Shown here in pieces: positions 12,160 through 24,100 of a stretch of 64,000 bases of DNA. Within the stretch, counting starts at the first letter, position 1. Each line of letters begins with the position of its first letter. Made by a program: the position numbers and the translations under genes. The notes beneath the pieces were generated by a model that saw only the letters and a program-made list of their open reading frames with translations, was not told where the DNA came from and did not search any database. The stretch is from Sclerodactyla briareus (lineage: Eukaryota > Echinodermata > Holothuroidea > Dendrochirotida > Sclerodactylidae), in assembly GCA_026419785.1 (NCBI GenBank), contig JAODTK010005761.1:124001-188000 (forward strand), in the 5' to 3' direction.

Positions 12160-12760
12160 TAGTCGGATTTGAACGAAACTTGGTGGGTAGGGACTGTAGT
12201 TGATCCCGAAAAATGTTTAGTGTGTAGCTTATTATGGGGAGTACAGGAACCCTATTGTTTTGGTATAGGTCGGGGATGAATTTTTGTCAAAAATAGTAAA
12301 ATTGTGAAGAGTCAATAATTTGGCGAAATTTGGCTTGTGAACAGGATAACTCGACCCCACATGGATGGATGAAGCTCATACTTGGTATGTGTGTTCCGCA
12401 TGATGAGTACATGAACCCTATTATTTTGGGGTCAGGTCAGAGGTCACCAGAAGTCAAAGTCTGAAAACCTTGTAAACACGATAAGTCCAGAATGGTTGAC
12501 CTGAGGGTTGAAATGTGGTGTGTTATTCTTTCTTATGGAGATTACAGGAACCCTATCGTTTTTGGTGTAGGTCAGGGGTGAATTTTGGTCGAAAATAGAA
12601 AATTTGTGAAAAGTCAATATTTTGTCCAATTTTGCTTGTAAACATGATAACTCGACCCCACCTGAATGGATGGAGCTCATACTTGGTATGTGTGTTCCCG
12701 ATGATGAGTTCATGAACCCTAATGTTTTGAGGTCACCAGAGGTCAAAGTCTCGGTTAGTT
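12160..12760 (+). repeat. Dispersed repeat family A, about two tandem units
   Basis: Two copies of the 'ccccac(a/c)tggatggatg...catacttggtatgtgtgttcc' phrase lie at about 12355 and 12656, so the period is about 300 bp. The second ends in an exact DR4 pair of nuclear-receptor half-sites, aggtca-ccag-aggtca, at 12730-12745. Confidence 0.9.
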
Positions 12761-12859
12761 GGAAAAATATGGGAAATTTGACAGATGGTTATGTTTCCCA
12801 TAATGAGCTGGTACAATCTCCCGTATGTGTTCGGCTATAGGTTGTCAGAAAGAGTCAAG

Positions 12860-13010
12860 GAATCACGAAGCCTCTTGGCTTTCTGGTTTGGCCCCTAAAT
12901 ACTTTGATGGACATCGACCAAAATTGAACATAATATCCATAGACTGCTGGGTTACCTTTGACCACCGAAGGTCAAGTCATTAAATTAAAGGGAGTTTCCT
13001 AATGGCTATT
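12860..13010 (+). repeat. Dispersed repeat family D copy
   Basis: The 'tttgatggacatcgacc...' phrase followed by 'gaccaccgaaggtcaag' matches 19960-20045 ('tttgatggacgttgaccc' then 'gaaggtcattg') in the same order and orientation. Confidence 0.55.
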
Positions 13011-14873
13011 GTGTGAAAAACATTTGTATCTCCTCTTACAAAACGATGGCATTCATTTCAACTTCAGCAATGCTTATTTTTTCTTGAATATTTCAGAGGC
13101 TGGATGGAGCTTTAAAATCTAATCAAGCTATGGTTGTAACAAGTGGCCAAGGTATAAATAAGTTACATGTCTCTCCTATGACACTTTGGGAAATCCTTTA
13201 GCATTAAATTGTAATTACTCAACGAGACAAACCTTGCATCAGCATGCTTGTGTTTCAACATTTGTTAGGTATAGAGGATAGGGCCATAGGCTCATTGAGG
13301 CTGTAGAGAGTCAATATTGGATGGAGCATTGTCCACAGTGGTTTCCAGGTTTTCCCCTGGTTGTCTCATGTTTAGGAGTAGCCACATCCTCCAAATGGGT
13401 GGTTGGTTTATTTATGACACAAGTATGTGTTCAGCGAATTGGCTCTGGGAACCGCACGACTGCACATTCCAAAAACTGTACGTATTGAAATTGAAAGTAA
13501 ATAGAAGAGATTAAGTAGGATAATGTTTTGCCCTCTTAAAAATATAAAAGAAACCACTATCGAAATATATAAGATCGTGAAAATTAGGCCCATGTTTAGT
13601 AGGAGTGAAATATTTTCCAGTTTGTGTTAATTTTATAGGAAAACGAGAAAAGGTGATTGCATATTGATATTTCGGATTTGGACAGAGTTAAAATACCCTC
13701 CGGTATCAAGTTTTGTAGTAGATTAGGGTGGTGGCTATAGTGTAATTTAGTAAAGGAAATGGAGAGCCTCAAGCCATAGTTGTTTTACTTTCAGATAGAC
13801 CATGGCAAACTTTGAATGAGGCCGGTCATATTCTGGATTGTTTGTTCACCCACACCTCGCAAGACTAATGAGAAAGCGTTCCCGTTAGAGATTTTGAAAT
13901 AAAATTTTTGGGTAGCTTTAGGTCAGCGCCACCGTCCTAATCTGAGATTGACGACAGAGTAGTGCTCTCTGGGAAATAGAGATCACTTCAAATTGAAATT
14001 TTGTACTCTGATTAAAGATACACCTTTCACTCACTAAGTAGCTAAGTACACTCAGAAATAAGGCCTGATGGACTAGATAGGGGCATGATGACTCGCATGA
14101 GTGACATTTATGCAAATGGATTTATTAGAGGAAATACTGTAGCAGCTAGTCAAAGCGTGCCATTTTTTGCAAAATTCCAAAGTTCAGTGAGCTGAAGTTA
14201 TGCCTAGGCTATATTTTTTCTCTGTAGTGTCTCTGTAGTGAGACATCAAAATTAAGTGTTTGTATGGGTATATTGTGTCGCTAGCACTGTATGAATACAA
14301 ACGGGTCACGGAAATGGCAGAGTGCCACTAGCAAGCAGCTGGGCAATGTACACATCAATAACCAAATGCTTGAATATTGGCAATGCAACCTGTATGCACG
14401 AGGTTGTTGCCAAGTCCAGTGTGTCATACATCCCCGCAGTCATTGAGAAGATACGCAGACATGGTCATCACCTTGTTGCACTCCACAGGGTTGGGGTCTT
14501 CCAGCAGACAAGCACATGATTCCAGATCATTATTTTCTCACAGTCGGGACCCCCCGTCGCGTTAGGCTAACTGCAAAATTGTATTTGTGTCCTCGAAATA
14601 GCACCCCACTAGCGACATTTTTGAACCCTGTGAGGATCAGAATATGTGGGTACTGTAACTGACCAGTTTCTTTTCCATTCAAAAGTGTGCCAGTGGCAAA
14701 GGTGCACCAGGGAAGAAGACCTGTGCGTGTGGAAAGTCCGTCAGGGCTCCACAATTAGAGAAAGAGAATTCGAGTGCCACTGATTCACCAAATGGTTAAC
14801 AATGCTGCCTTCTCCTAAACCACCACGGAAAATCTAACGCTCCGCTCTTATTCTTATCCAGATAACCACCAGC
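13010..14873. other. Upstream flank of the SLC22 gene; no recognised gene
   Basis: Small open frames at 13317, 14322 and 14530 show no known motif. No TATA or initiator assignment for the SLC22 gene can be supported. An 'ttattcttatccag' acceptor-like run ends at 14861, leaving open that exon 14874-15117 is preceded by a 5'-untranslated exon. Confidence 0.5.
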
Positions 14874-15117
14874 ATGAATTTGAAGACGTCTGAAGGAGAC
14901 GGGCCAGTTTGGCCCTTATCAGCGGAGTGAGGATGTACTCCTCTTCGTGCTTTGTATCAGTTCCCCGGCGCTTTCCAGCAAATGTTGATGCAGGTCTTCC
15001 ACGGGGAGCGAACGAGGACAATGGGCGCCCGGTTGACGAGTTCGCAGAGGAAGGGAAGATTGCTACCAGAGGTACCGACGCACTGAGTTTAGAGATGTAC
15101 CAGAAATGCATTAGACA
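14874..15117 (+). CDS. SLC22 exon 1 (N-terminus and TM1)
   Basis: An ATG lies at 14874. In overlapping frames the DNA gives HEFEDV, then [11 protein letters not shown], the usual SLC22 start where an FGxxQ block precedes TM1. This is followed by a hydrophobic LLFVL stretch and FQQMLMQVF. The second half reads [13 protein letters not shown] to YQKCIR and would be the start of the large extracellular loop. At least three single-base breaks occur, near 14893, between 14950 and 14985, and near 15003. The donor is 'gtaagg' at 15118. The exon is shorter than the vertebrate equivalent, so the rest of the loop may sit on another, unfound exon. Confidence 0.75.
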
Positions 15118-18100
15118 GTAAGGTTAATGCTGGGATGCAATTATTTGTTAAAAAATTGGATTTAGATGATTGATTTCCTAACCTTCTGGCCTAACAAACC
15201 CTCTGTCTAAACAACCTCTGACCTGTTACCCTTCAAGATCAATCCCATGTATCCACCCCTAGAACGAAAAGTAACAGAATCAGCACGATATGAATCATAA
15301 TTTAAACCAATGAGTAACAATATTGGTTAGAGGAAAAGCTGACATTTCCTCTGATCGAGATTTCTTGCAACATAAAATGAGGTCGAGTGTCGGAGTTGGG
15401 ATCTAAAATGGAGGCCTATGTATCTTATATGTTTGTCATGGAAAAGATGATATCAGCAAAAAAAGAGGATATCAGTACACGGCAGAATGTTCCTCCCTAC
15501 CGTTTAATAAGATGATCATGAAGTCTGTGGATTCAACGTACACATGTGGTGTCAGAGATTGAAAGCCAAAGGACATTTCGCGAGACATTTAAGTTGAAAA
15601 TTTGGGGTCAAATGAACAAAATTGATTTATTCTGCCATGCTGAATTGGATTATCATGATCAATGTCCTTGAATAAGTAAGTTACTGTGCAATAGCATTCT
15701 CGTTTCACTGATCTCTGTTATGGGAATGAGGCATGGGAGGTTGTATTGTCAATTTTATTCTACAATGGTATTCAACTCTTTTTGCAGGACTTCACTATAC
15801 CATATGACACCGAGGACAGGGACGTTTGACCAATGTAAAAGTACAAGTTCTTCAATGCAGGGGTCCTCGAATCGTCCAACCCAGGACAGGGTTCAACTAT
15901 ACTTGTCATTTGTCTAACGCGACAATCCTGCGAACCAGGGATGGGTCCATAGGACCGCTCGTGGGACCGAACGCTCAACAGACGTGAGTGCTTTTCTGGC
16001 CTTAGCTTATGTGGGGGGGGAAAAGGGGGGAGTCGTGTCCCACTCAAATATGAATGTTCAAAATCTGGAACAAAAATTCCTTTGATAGCTCAGCTAATAA
16101 TTATTTGTATTATCTACGAAGGGTTTTAGCAGTAATGAAACTCTTCTCATTCTGTTAGAAACTATAGATTCTAATGGGCTCTAGTCGTGATATGACTAAT
16201 ATCCTGCCTTTGCGGTGTAGCATTAGTAGCCTCATACTGTTATCCTAGTCCTATAGTCAACACCGGGGGAGGAGGAGAGGGGAGGGCAGAGAGCTGTGGG
16301 GACTTTTGGAAACCATTGGCTTCGTCTTTTATTATCAATATCAGGTGAATTTCTATATGTCCAAAAAGAATATAGTTGTACTCTCCATGTTCTTGCCCCC
16401 ACCTACCGCTGCCATCTCAAAAGACCTACTGAGGTTTTCTCAGGTATAAGGGCCAGTGCTGACAAGCAACAGTGTTTTGTCAAGCAGGAGTCAAATTTGG
16501 ACGGCAAATTTTGCGAGAGGGGCAACGTATCAGAGTTAAACATGGACTGGCCAAGAGAGAACAGTTGAGAGTGGCTAAATATGATCACCGTGCCACCACG
16601 GATGGCACCTTAGCGTGCAAGGAACTTTTGAGAAGTTTAGACCCCCGGATCAGTTGAGGGGCAGTAACTGTAATGATCCGCCGGAGCATGCCCCCTCGGA
16701 ACCCCTGTGCGAGAGAACACTGAAAAGTAGTAGCTACATGCAGTCAATGCCCCTGTAACAATGTTTCCAGTAAGCAAGACGGGATTCTTCTTTGTGTAAT
16801 CAAGCTATTGTGTGCCTGTATTATTGTGTGCATTGTGGCACTAGCCCGAGGACCTTATGTGGCATAACTGACGAAGTGCCCATGGTTTCTCTCCTCCCCT
16901 ACCTATCAGTTTCTAAACATCCCCACCTCCCCTGTTATGACATGGTCTGTGATGTATCGGTTTTATGATGGCCTCCATGTCAGGTCAATCTTGAAATCTT
17001 GGAACACAAAAAATTTTCAGCAGAGAGGCCCTTCTAATGCTGAATAGGTTGGCGTATGAATGAGAGTCCTATCTTGGTATACAATGTTTGTATTGCAGTT
17101 GGTTACTGACCTAAAAACATGTTCGCGGCCCAGTCGAACGGTAATTCTCAGTATTATTCTTCATTGAGGATGTCGGATACCCACAGTACGTCATTCTCCT
17201 ATTTGACTAATTACAATTGTTCTCTTAATCCTTTCACATAATTACAGTTAGGGACTATGGTGGTGATAGCGGAGTCTCTGGCTCGTATTCAGAGCAGCCA
17301 ATCTTGTTCTTTGCTGGCGTTTTTATCGGCCTCTATGTGTTTGGCTTCTTGGCAGATGCGTAAGTTGCTTCATGTGGGGGGTAATGGAATATTTGAGTGA
17401 CTGTTATCTTGCATTGATTACCTGGTGAATTCAATTCAGAGATGATACAAACCATTAAGATGCGGCAAAATATCTACATAATCAAGCCTAAATTGAAGAT
17501 CTCAAACAAGGCCAGTAAGCTGGAACCTTCAAAATTTGGGAGTGGGGTTGTCGTTGATATGTTCTCTTTTCACATTACAGTGCTATTCCAAAGCAATTCA
17601 GGAAATGGCCCAAGCAAATTTTACATTCGCGTCAGCATAAATTATTTCTTTTCATTTATTTTCCATCTATTTACATTTTCATAAACAGGAATCAAACATG
17701 TATATATTCATAATAATTAGTGTTATATTAAAAAAGAGAGGCACTAAGGAGGTACGGTATGTACAGAAAGACAAAAAGATAACTTATCCTACAACTAGAT
17801 CATCTAGAGTTACCAATCTCAGGATTACCATTGTAGATGAGAGTGCAGCACAAAAAACGAAGCTCTTTATTACGCCATTGATTAGGTATGGGTGTTATTG
17901 TTTTATTTCTCAGGCTGTACCTGGAATAGTTTCAGCCCTGTATGCCAATGAATGGTCTTCCATTCGCCTGTAAGCAATAAACACATCTAGATAAACCCAT
18001 TGGACACAGCATTTTCACAGTATGATAAAAAAAAAAACTTTGATCTATATTGAAAATACTAGAGCAGTAGTTATGTGATAATCCTCTCCAGAGACAGCTT

Positions 18101-21100
18101 AAATTCTGATGAAGTCTTTGATTCTTCCCATCACATAGACCTGCGATACCTGACACATCAGTTAAATAGCCTGGTCAGTCCAGCATGATGCTACGTTTAG
18201 ATATATTGCAGAGTGACACTATAGCGGTGTTGTCTGCATATGTCACCACAGCACATTAGAAGTGGATGTATTTCATTAGTATAGATTATGAACAATAGTG
18301 TAGTGAAGACGGGGACCACCGTGAGGAACTCCAACATTATATCAGATTTTCGTTAAACCTTCATGAATGTTGATTTGTCTAGACCAGCCGTTCACGAAAT
18401 TTGATAACCACTGTTATCAACTAGTGCTCTTTTACAAAACCTTGAATTTTTTTAATTAATCACGATTTAGGAAAGGTACCACGTCAAAAGAACCAGAGAA
18501 AGTCAAGAAAAAGGACCTCAGATAATATTAGTATCTGTGTCATCTTACACCATTGACAACATTATGAATTGAAGTCAGTAAATACAGCATTAGTACAACC
18601 CCTTCCTGTAAGCAACTGATCTCCAAGATTATCAATAGCTTCGTATTTGTGGCAGAATTAATTTGCTGCATTACATGTTGAAACTGCTACTGGCAAGAGC
18701 GATTGGTCTACAGTCATTTGCCATTTGTGGAGTTGGCACTTGAGTAACAGGTACAGGGGCAGTTATGGAATTGTTTTCATACACATGTATTCCACATCGT
18801 TCAGTAGGCCCAATGATAATTCATCGTAAAATTTATATTACGATAGCTTCCCTTACAAAAAAGTAATTGGAGTGCCCAGGTGGGATTTGGAAGGCAAACG
18901 GAATATGTAAATTATTTTATTTTATTAGAGTAGGTCTATTCATCGGATCTATGGGCATAACTGCAGCTCAGCTGTCACATGAACTAAACAGTCTTGATAT
19001 CCTTATGTCTTACTTTGGAGTTTAAACCATCCTGTACAGCTGGGCTCCCCTTATTTGTCATTCTTTTGCTACAGTAACTGCAGGGTCACGTAAAGAAGAA
19101 GGAATCCCTACAAATCCATCCACGTTGAATAGAGTTTTCTCACCTTAGTGAATCCTTTGTGCAATACCGCAAAAATAGAGTTGGCTGACGTCAGTTCCAC
19201 TGTTCAAAGAATCTGACAAAAGACAGTGGGAACCTTTGAATTTCTGTTTCCCCCTGAGGCCATTGTCTCTGCATTTTTGGAGGTTCCTCCTTGCTGAATG
19301 TAACCTGGTCTGGAACTTTCATTCCTAGGCTTATGAAGTTCCACTACCCTCCAAACTAAAGGAAACTAGGTCAGATAAATATAATGATTTGCCGTTTTGA
19401 GCTTGCGAATGGGAACCATCATAACCATGGGTCAAATTAAAAAATTCCTTAGCTCAAACCAGCTATGCCTGGTTGAACTATTGCTGATCCTCATGTCATT
19501 CTATCTATCTATCTGTCTGTCTGTCTGTCTTCGGCTGTCTGGGTCCACTTTCGCTTTGTTTGGCCCGTGTACTCAACGTTCATAACACTGGGACATCTCC
19601 GCACCCTCAAGAAGGTCGATGTCTAAGTTTAAAGTACAATACGCCATTGGTGTAGAATTCAGAATTATATCTTCCTACAAAGTGCATTAGATTTGCTAAA
19701 TTAATTCAGATGTTCCTTGGGGTTCCACTTTCCTCAGCTTGTCCCCTAAATTTTGAATGATTACAACAGTAGAATCTGGTGAAAAGAAGTATTATAGGCC
19801 ACCAAACAGTCATTCTAAATGGATATTTGACCAAACTTGGAAACATTCATTGACACCCTGGTAATTTTCGACCCCCCATTTGGAGGTCCAGGAAGGTCAT
19901 AAATGGGCACAATAGGCCATTATGTGAAACTGCCTTTTTGGCTCCCACTTAGTCAGTGGTTTGATGGACGTTGACCCACACTTAGTGTATATATTCATTG
20001 AATGGTGGGGCATTTTGGCCCATGTGAAGGTCATTGTCTAAGCAGCAAAGGGGATTCAATGGGTCTATCTCAGGGTAATAAACATTTTTTTCATTTTGGG
20101 TGATATTTTAAAAAAAAAAAAAAGCACCCCTTAATCCTCCCATTCGGGTGCTACTTGGGATTTTTGGGTGCTATTTCCTAAGCCATTGAAGTGGTCCCAA
20201 TGCATTGCTAAAGATTGGTTAGGCCTCAATAAGCACACACTGTTTGTGATCCACAATGCATTGCAAACAACACATCTTTTCCACATATACTTGCGGCAGT
20301 ATTGGAATTTTTTTCACACACAACGATACATTTTGGCTGCAGGGGCATGTTATAATTGTTGAGAGGTTGATACTCAGTCCACATGGCCGCGCATGGTAAA
20401 TTCGGTAGCCAACTTGCAGTTACTGCCGCTCAACAGCACTTGCAAGATAGAAATTAATTGCCACCCCTCCCTTTCTCGGCTAGTTTTTCCAGTCTTTTCT
20501 ATTCTTTACTTTTATTGCATGCATATGTTTGGTTCCCGGTGGAGGTAACAAAATAATATACGCCAGCGTTCGAAATGGATTTGGAAGCTCTGATACTCTT
20601 GTGAATGTCCATAAATGCGATACGCGTGCCAGCTGGCACGAGAAGCCTGAATACTTCAATCCGTGCTACACCGTACACAACAAGGTGGTGTCTGTGTGAA
20701 CACAATTGTAGTGTGTAACACAATGGTCATCATCTCTCCACACACAACTTAAACGTCTATGGGGTTTTCCCATTGGCCCTTTGGTTAAGACCGAACACTC
20801 GAGTCGCACGAGCATTAAGCGGTCCCCGATCCCTAAAATGTTGCTGTTGCCTGTGACTCGCGTCAGAACTACGTTACTCACATGCCCATGAATGAATGGT
20901 TTAATTCAACCATTTCTCACTGGTACACGATAAACTTATTAGTTTTCGCATGATTTTAGTCACATTCCCATCAAATTCAGGGGCCGGTCTTGCTTCGGTA
21001 ACCATCATGTCCGAATCGAGGCAAGGGTATGTGGTAGACCTGCCATTCGTAGTTTTGAGTGTGTCTCTGTTCATATGTGCAGTGTATAGCGCGATGCACA

Positions 21101-24100
21101 GCATATCACCTAGTTATGTTACGGCGAATGCACTAATCGTTTTGTGATTTTATTTATCGGGAGGCGGGATTTCGGAGGGGGGTGGATTTCCAGCGCTTGT
21201 GGAAACTCGGTAGATTTTTGCATGGTTTCCTGTGCTCTGTGTAAACGAGGTTAATAACGTAACAGAGCTGACATGGTACGTATACAGCGGCAAATCATTG
21301 GGAATTTACGTCCCCCGCGCAGTCACGAGGCTTGATCACGTACGTACATTGTGTCGCATATGTTTTTCGAGTGAAAATGAATTCGATGCGGAAGAAGGAG
21401 TACAGGCCAATCTGAAACAAAAACAGCGCAGAATGATTTAGTTCCACGAATATTTTGGCTCTTTCGTCATCCAGTTTATGGATGCTGGTGCGCGATATTT
21501 ACGGGGTCGATTTTGCTCAATGCTCCTGAATTTTTTCGCACCCCTCGTATATTCGATTTTGGGTGCTTGTTTGGACCTTTCGGGTGCTGAAGCGACTCCG
21601 CACCCCTGTTTTTCCGACGCTGGTCTATCTATCTATCTATCTAACGATCTATTCTATCATCATCTATCCATCCATCCATCCATCTCATCCATCCATCCAT
21701 CCATCCATCCATCCATCCATCCATCCATCCGTCCTGTCTGTCTGTCTGTCAACATTTATAAAATGCTACTTCCTCCTGCAGTGTGTGAATCGATCATAAT
21801 GAAACTTGGTCACAAGGATCACTGAGTGAAGGGGCATCTATCTTTTGGGGTTCAAGGAAGTTGAGGTCCAAGTCATCTAAGGGTCAATTTGGTCATTTTT
21901 TTTTTGAAAAATTGTGAAACTTCTCCTCCTACAGTTCACATTTTGGATGTTTTAATGAAACTTGGTCAGTATTATGGGTGACCAATGGTCCATACGGGAT
22001 GTACCTGAAATTAGAGGTCAAAGGTCCTCTAGGGTCAATTTTGGCCAAAAGGGTACTTTTTTGGGGTCAACGTCAAAATGTTCTCCCACAGAGTGAATTG
22101 GATGGTCATGGTATTGGTCCTTATTATCATTGACCACTGAACTACAGGTGTTCGGGAAGTCTGAGGTCAAAGGTCTCTAAGAGCAGTCTTTTGCCAAAAG
22201 GTCATTCTGGGGGTCAAACAGTCAAACTGCTTCTTCTCCACGATCGAATTGGATCATTATCATCATTACAATCAGTGATCATGGTACTACAGGGTGTTCA
22301 GGAATGTGGGCATCAAAGGCCATCAGGGTCAGTTTGGCCACAATTTTTGGCACAAAGGTCATTGTTTAATTTTTTGAGGCTCACAATACACTTGATAATG
22401 TTCATTGACTACTTCTGTGACGTTTTTGGGCAGTGGAGACGTTTTTGGGCTCGTGGAAGCAAAGCGAAAAGGGGGATATGGGGGTTGCTCCTAACTTCGC
22501 AAATTTGCTGATTGCAGGGCAAAAACTTACTTTGCAAGAACCTTGAAACCAAAGCAATCGCATTGAGTTATGCTTGTACCCTTCCCCCCCCCTTCCCCCC
22601 CCCCCCCCTCCCCATTTGGCAGGGCAGGAGAAAAAATTGAATAACTTCCCTGACTCCCCTCCTTGTTATGGCGGCCACTACGTCAAACTGCCTGAGCCCG
22701 GATAAAAGGGGCACATAGGTTATTGTTTGTAATGTAATTTGGCCAACAAATGATAATTATTTGATGAAAAACAATGCCATTGCAATTTGAACATCCAAAT
22801 CAGACAGTGTGGGAGATCCCCCCCCCCCCTCCTAAAGAAGCATCTCTCCTTACAAAGACAACTTGAATGTTTTGAGATGGTGTCCATAGTGTATTTGAGT
22901 AGGTCAGATAAGAGGATAAGAGTTAAAGTTTAGGAGCCCCACAGGCTCATTTTAACATAACCTAATTAGTCTCTCGCAAGGTGTTGGTGGAACTTACACA
23001 CCATCGGTGCTCTTGTTTTGACATTAGGCTAGCACCAGGATTGGCAGATGCCTGCGTCATTCTCATTCAAGGAAGAATTGAAAATTGCCTCATTATAGAA
23101 GTGAAAGATTTCGCATTGCTCTTGCATGCAGAGGGTAAGTTAAATGCACTTGTTGCCTCAGCACACAGTTTAATGTCATTCGAAGCATGTAACTATAATC
23201 GTAAAGTGCGCTTCCATAAAAACATGGATACTGTGGACTTTAGCTAATATTGCAATTTCTCTACCATCGTCCTGCATGTCCACACCCTCCCACCCACACC
23301 ACTGATTGCGGCGGGTGGTGATGAGTAGTATTGTAAACAGTCAATCAGTGGACAAAACTGAGTAGCCAGTATTGTGACTGAAAACCAGTCGTCTTTTTCT
23401 ATGTGTGTCCAACTTCTGACTGGCTCAGTAATCAGCCATAATATGAGTTCCGTGTCTGAAAAAAAATAGTTTCCCACTCAAGCCTGGCAACAAATGTCAT
23501 TCATTTCCTAGGGAGGACCCAGAGGGGCACAACAGTCATGCCCCGCCAAAAAAGGAGAAAGGCGTCAGGAAGAGGAAAACCTGAAACCACAACAACCCAA
23601 AAGAAGAAAAACAGAACTCAAAAAAATCAATTTCTGAAGAAACTGAGAAGGCGTAAATTACTCTTAGACCAAACAACATCCGCAGGAAGGCTATTCCATT
23701 CATTATTCACTCTTTTGCCCGAAAAAGAAAAAAATTGAAGGTAATCTGCAATGTTTACATAAAGCTTGAGACATTGGCCCCTTTAGTGGGAAAAATCAGA
23801 AAATTAAAAGAATTCAAAACAAAGGTCATCGAAGCCATGGATAATTTGACACAACCTGAATCCAATCCTAGTTTCACACCACCCCAAATTCCTACACATT
23901 GTACATGTCTCCAGTAAGTCAACCAAGAGGCTTTTATCTTTCCTCATATGGCAAATCTTGTAGACTGTAAAATTCATTTTGTCGCCCCCTTGAACATTGT
24001 CGTAAGCTGTGCTGGAGGATGGATGAACCCAGTCATTTTCAATCATCTCTGCCACTGAACTCTTGGCTGCCAACTGATTATCGTGGTATGTTCGCGTGAG

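Noticed and set aside
20950-21147. SLC22 exon 3
   Set aside because: Hydrophobic ([17 protein letters not shown]) but lacks the FGRR start and a following RF word, and no splice frame fits the donor at 17360.
23538-23738. Lys/Arg-rich 66-aa frame resembling a small basic protein
   Set aside because: It is the antisense of a LINE 3' fragment, and the same region recurs at 28 kb.
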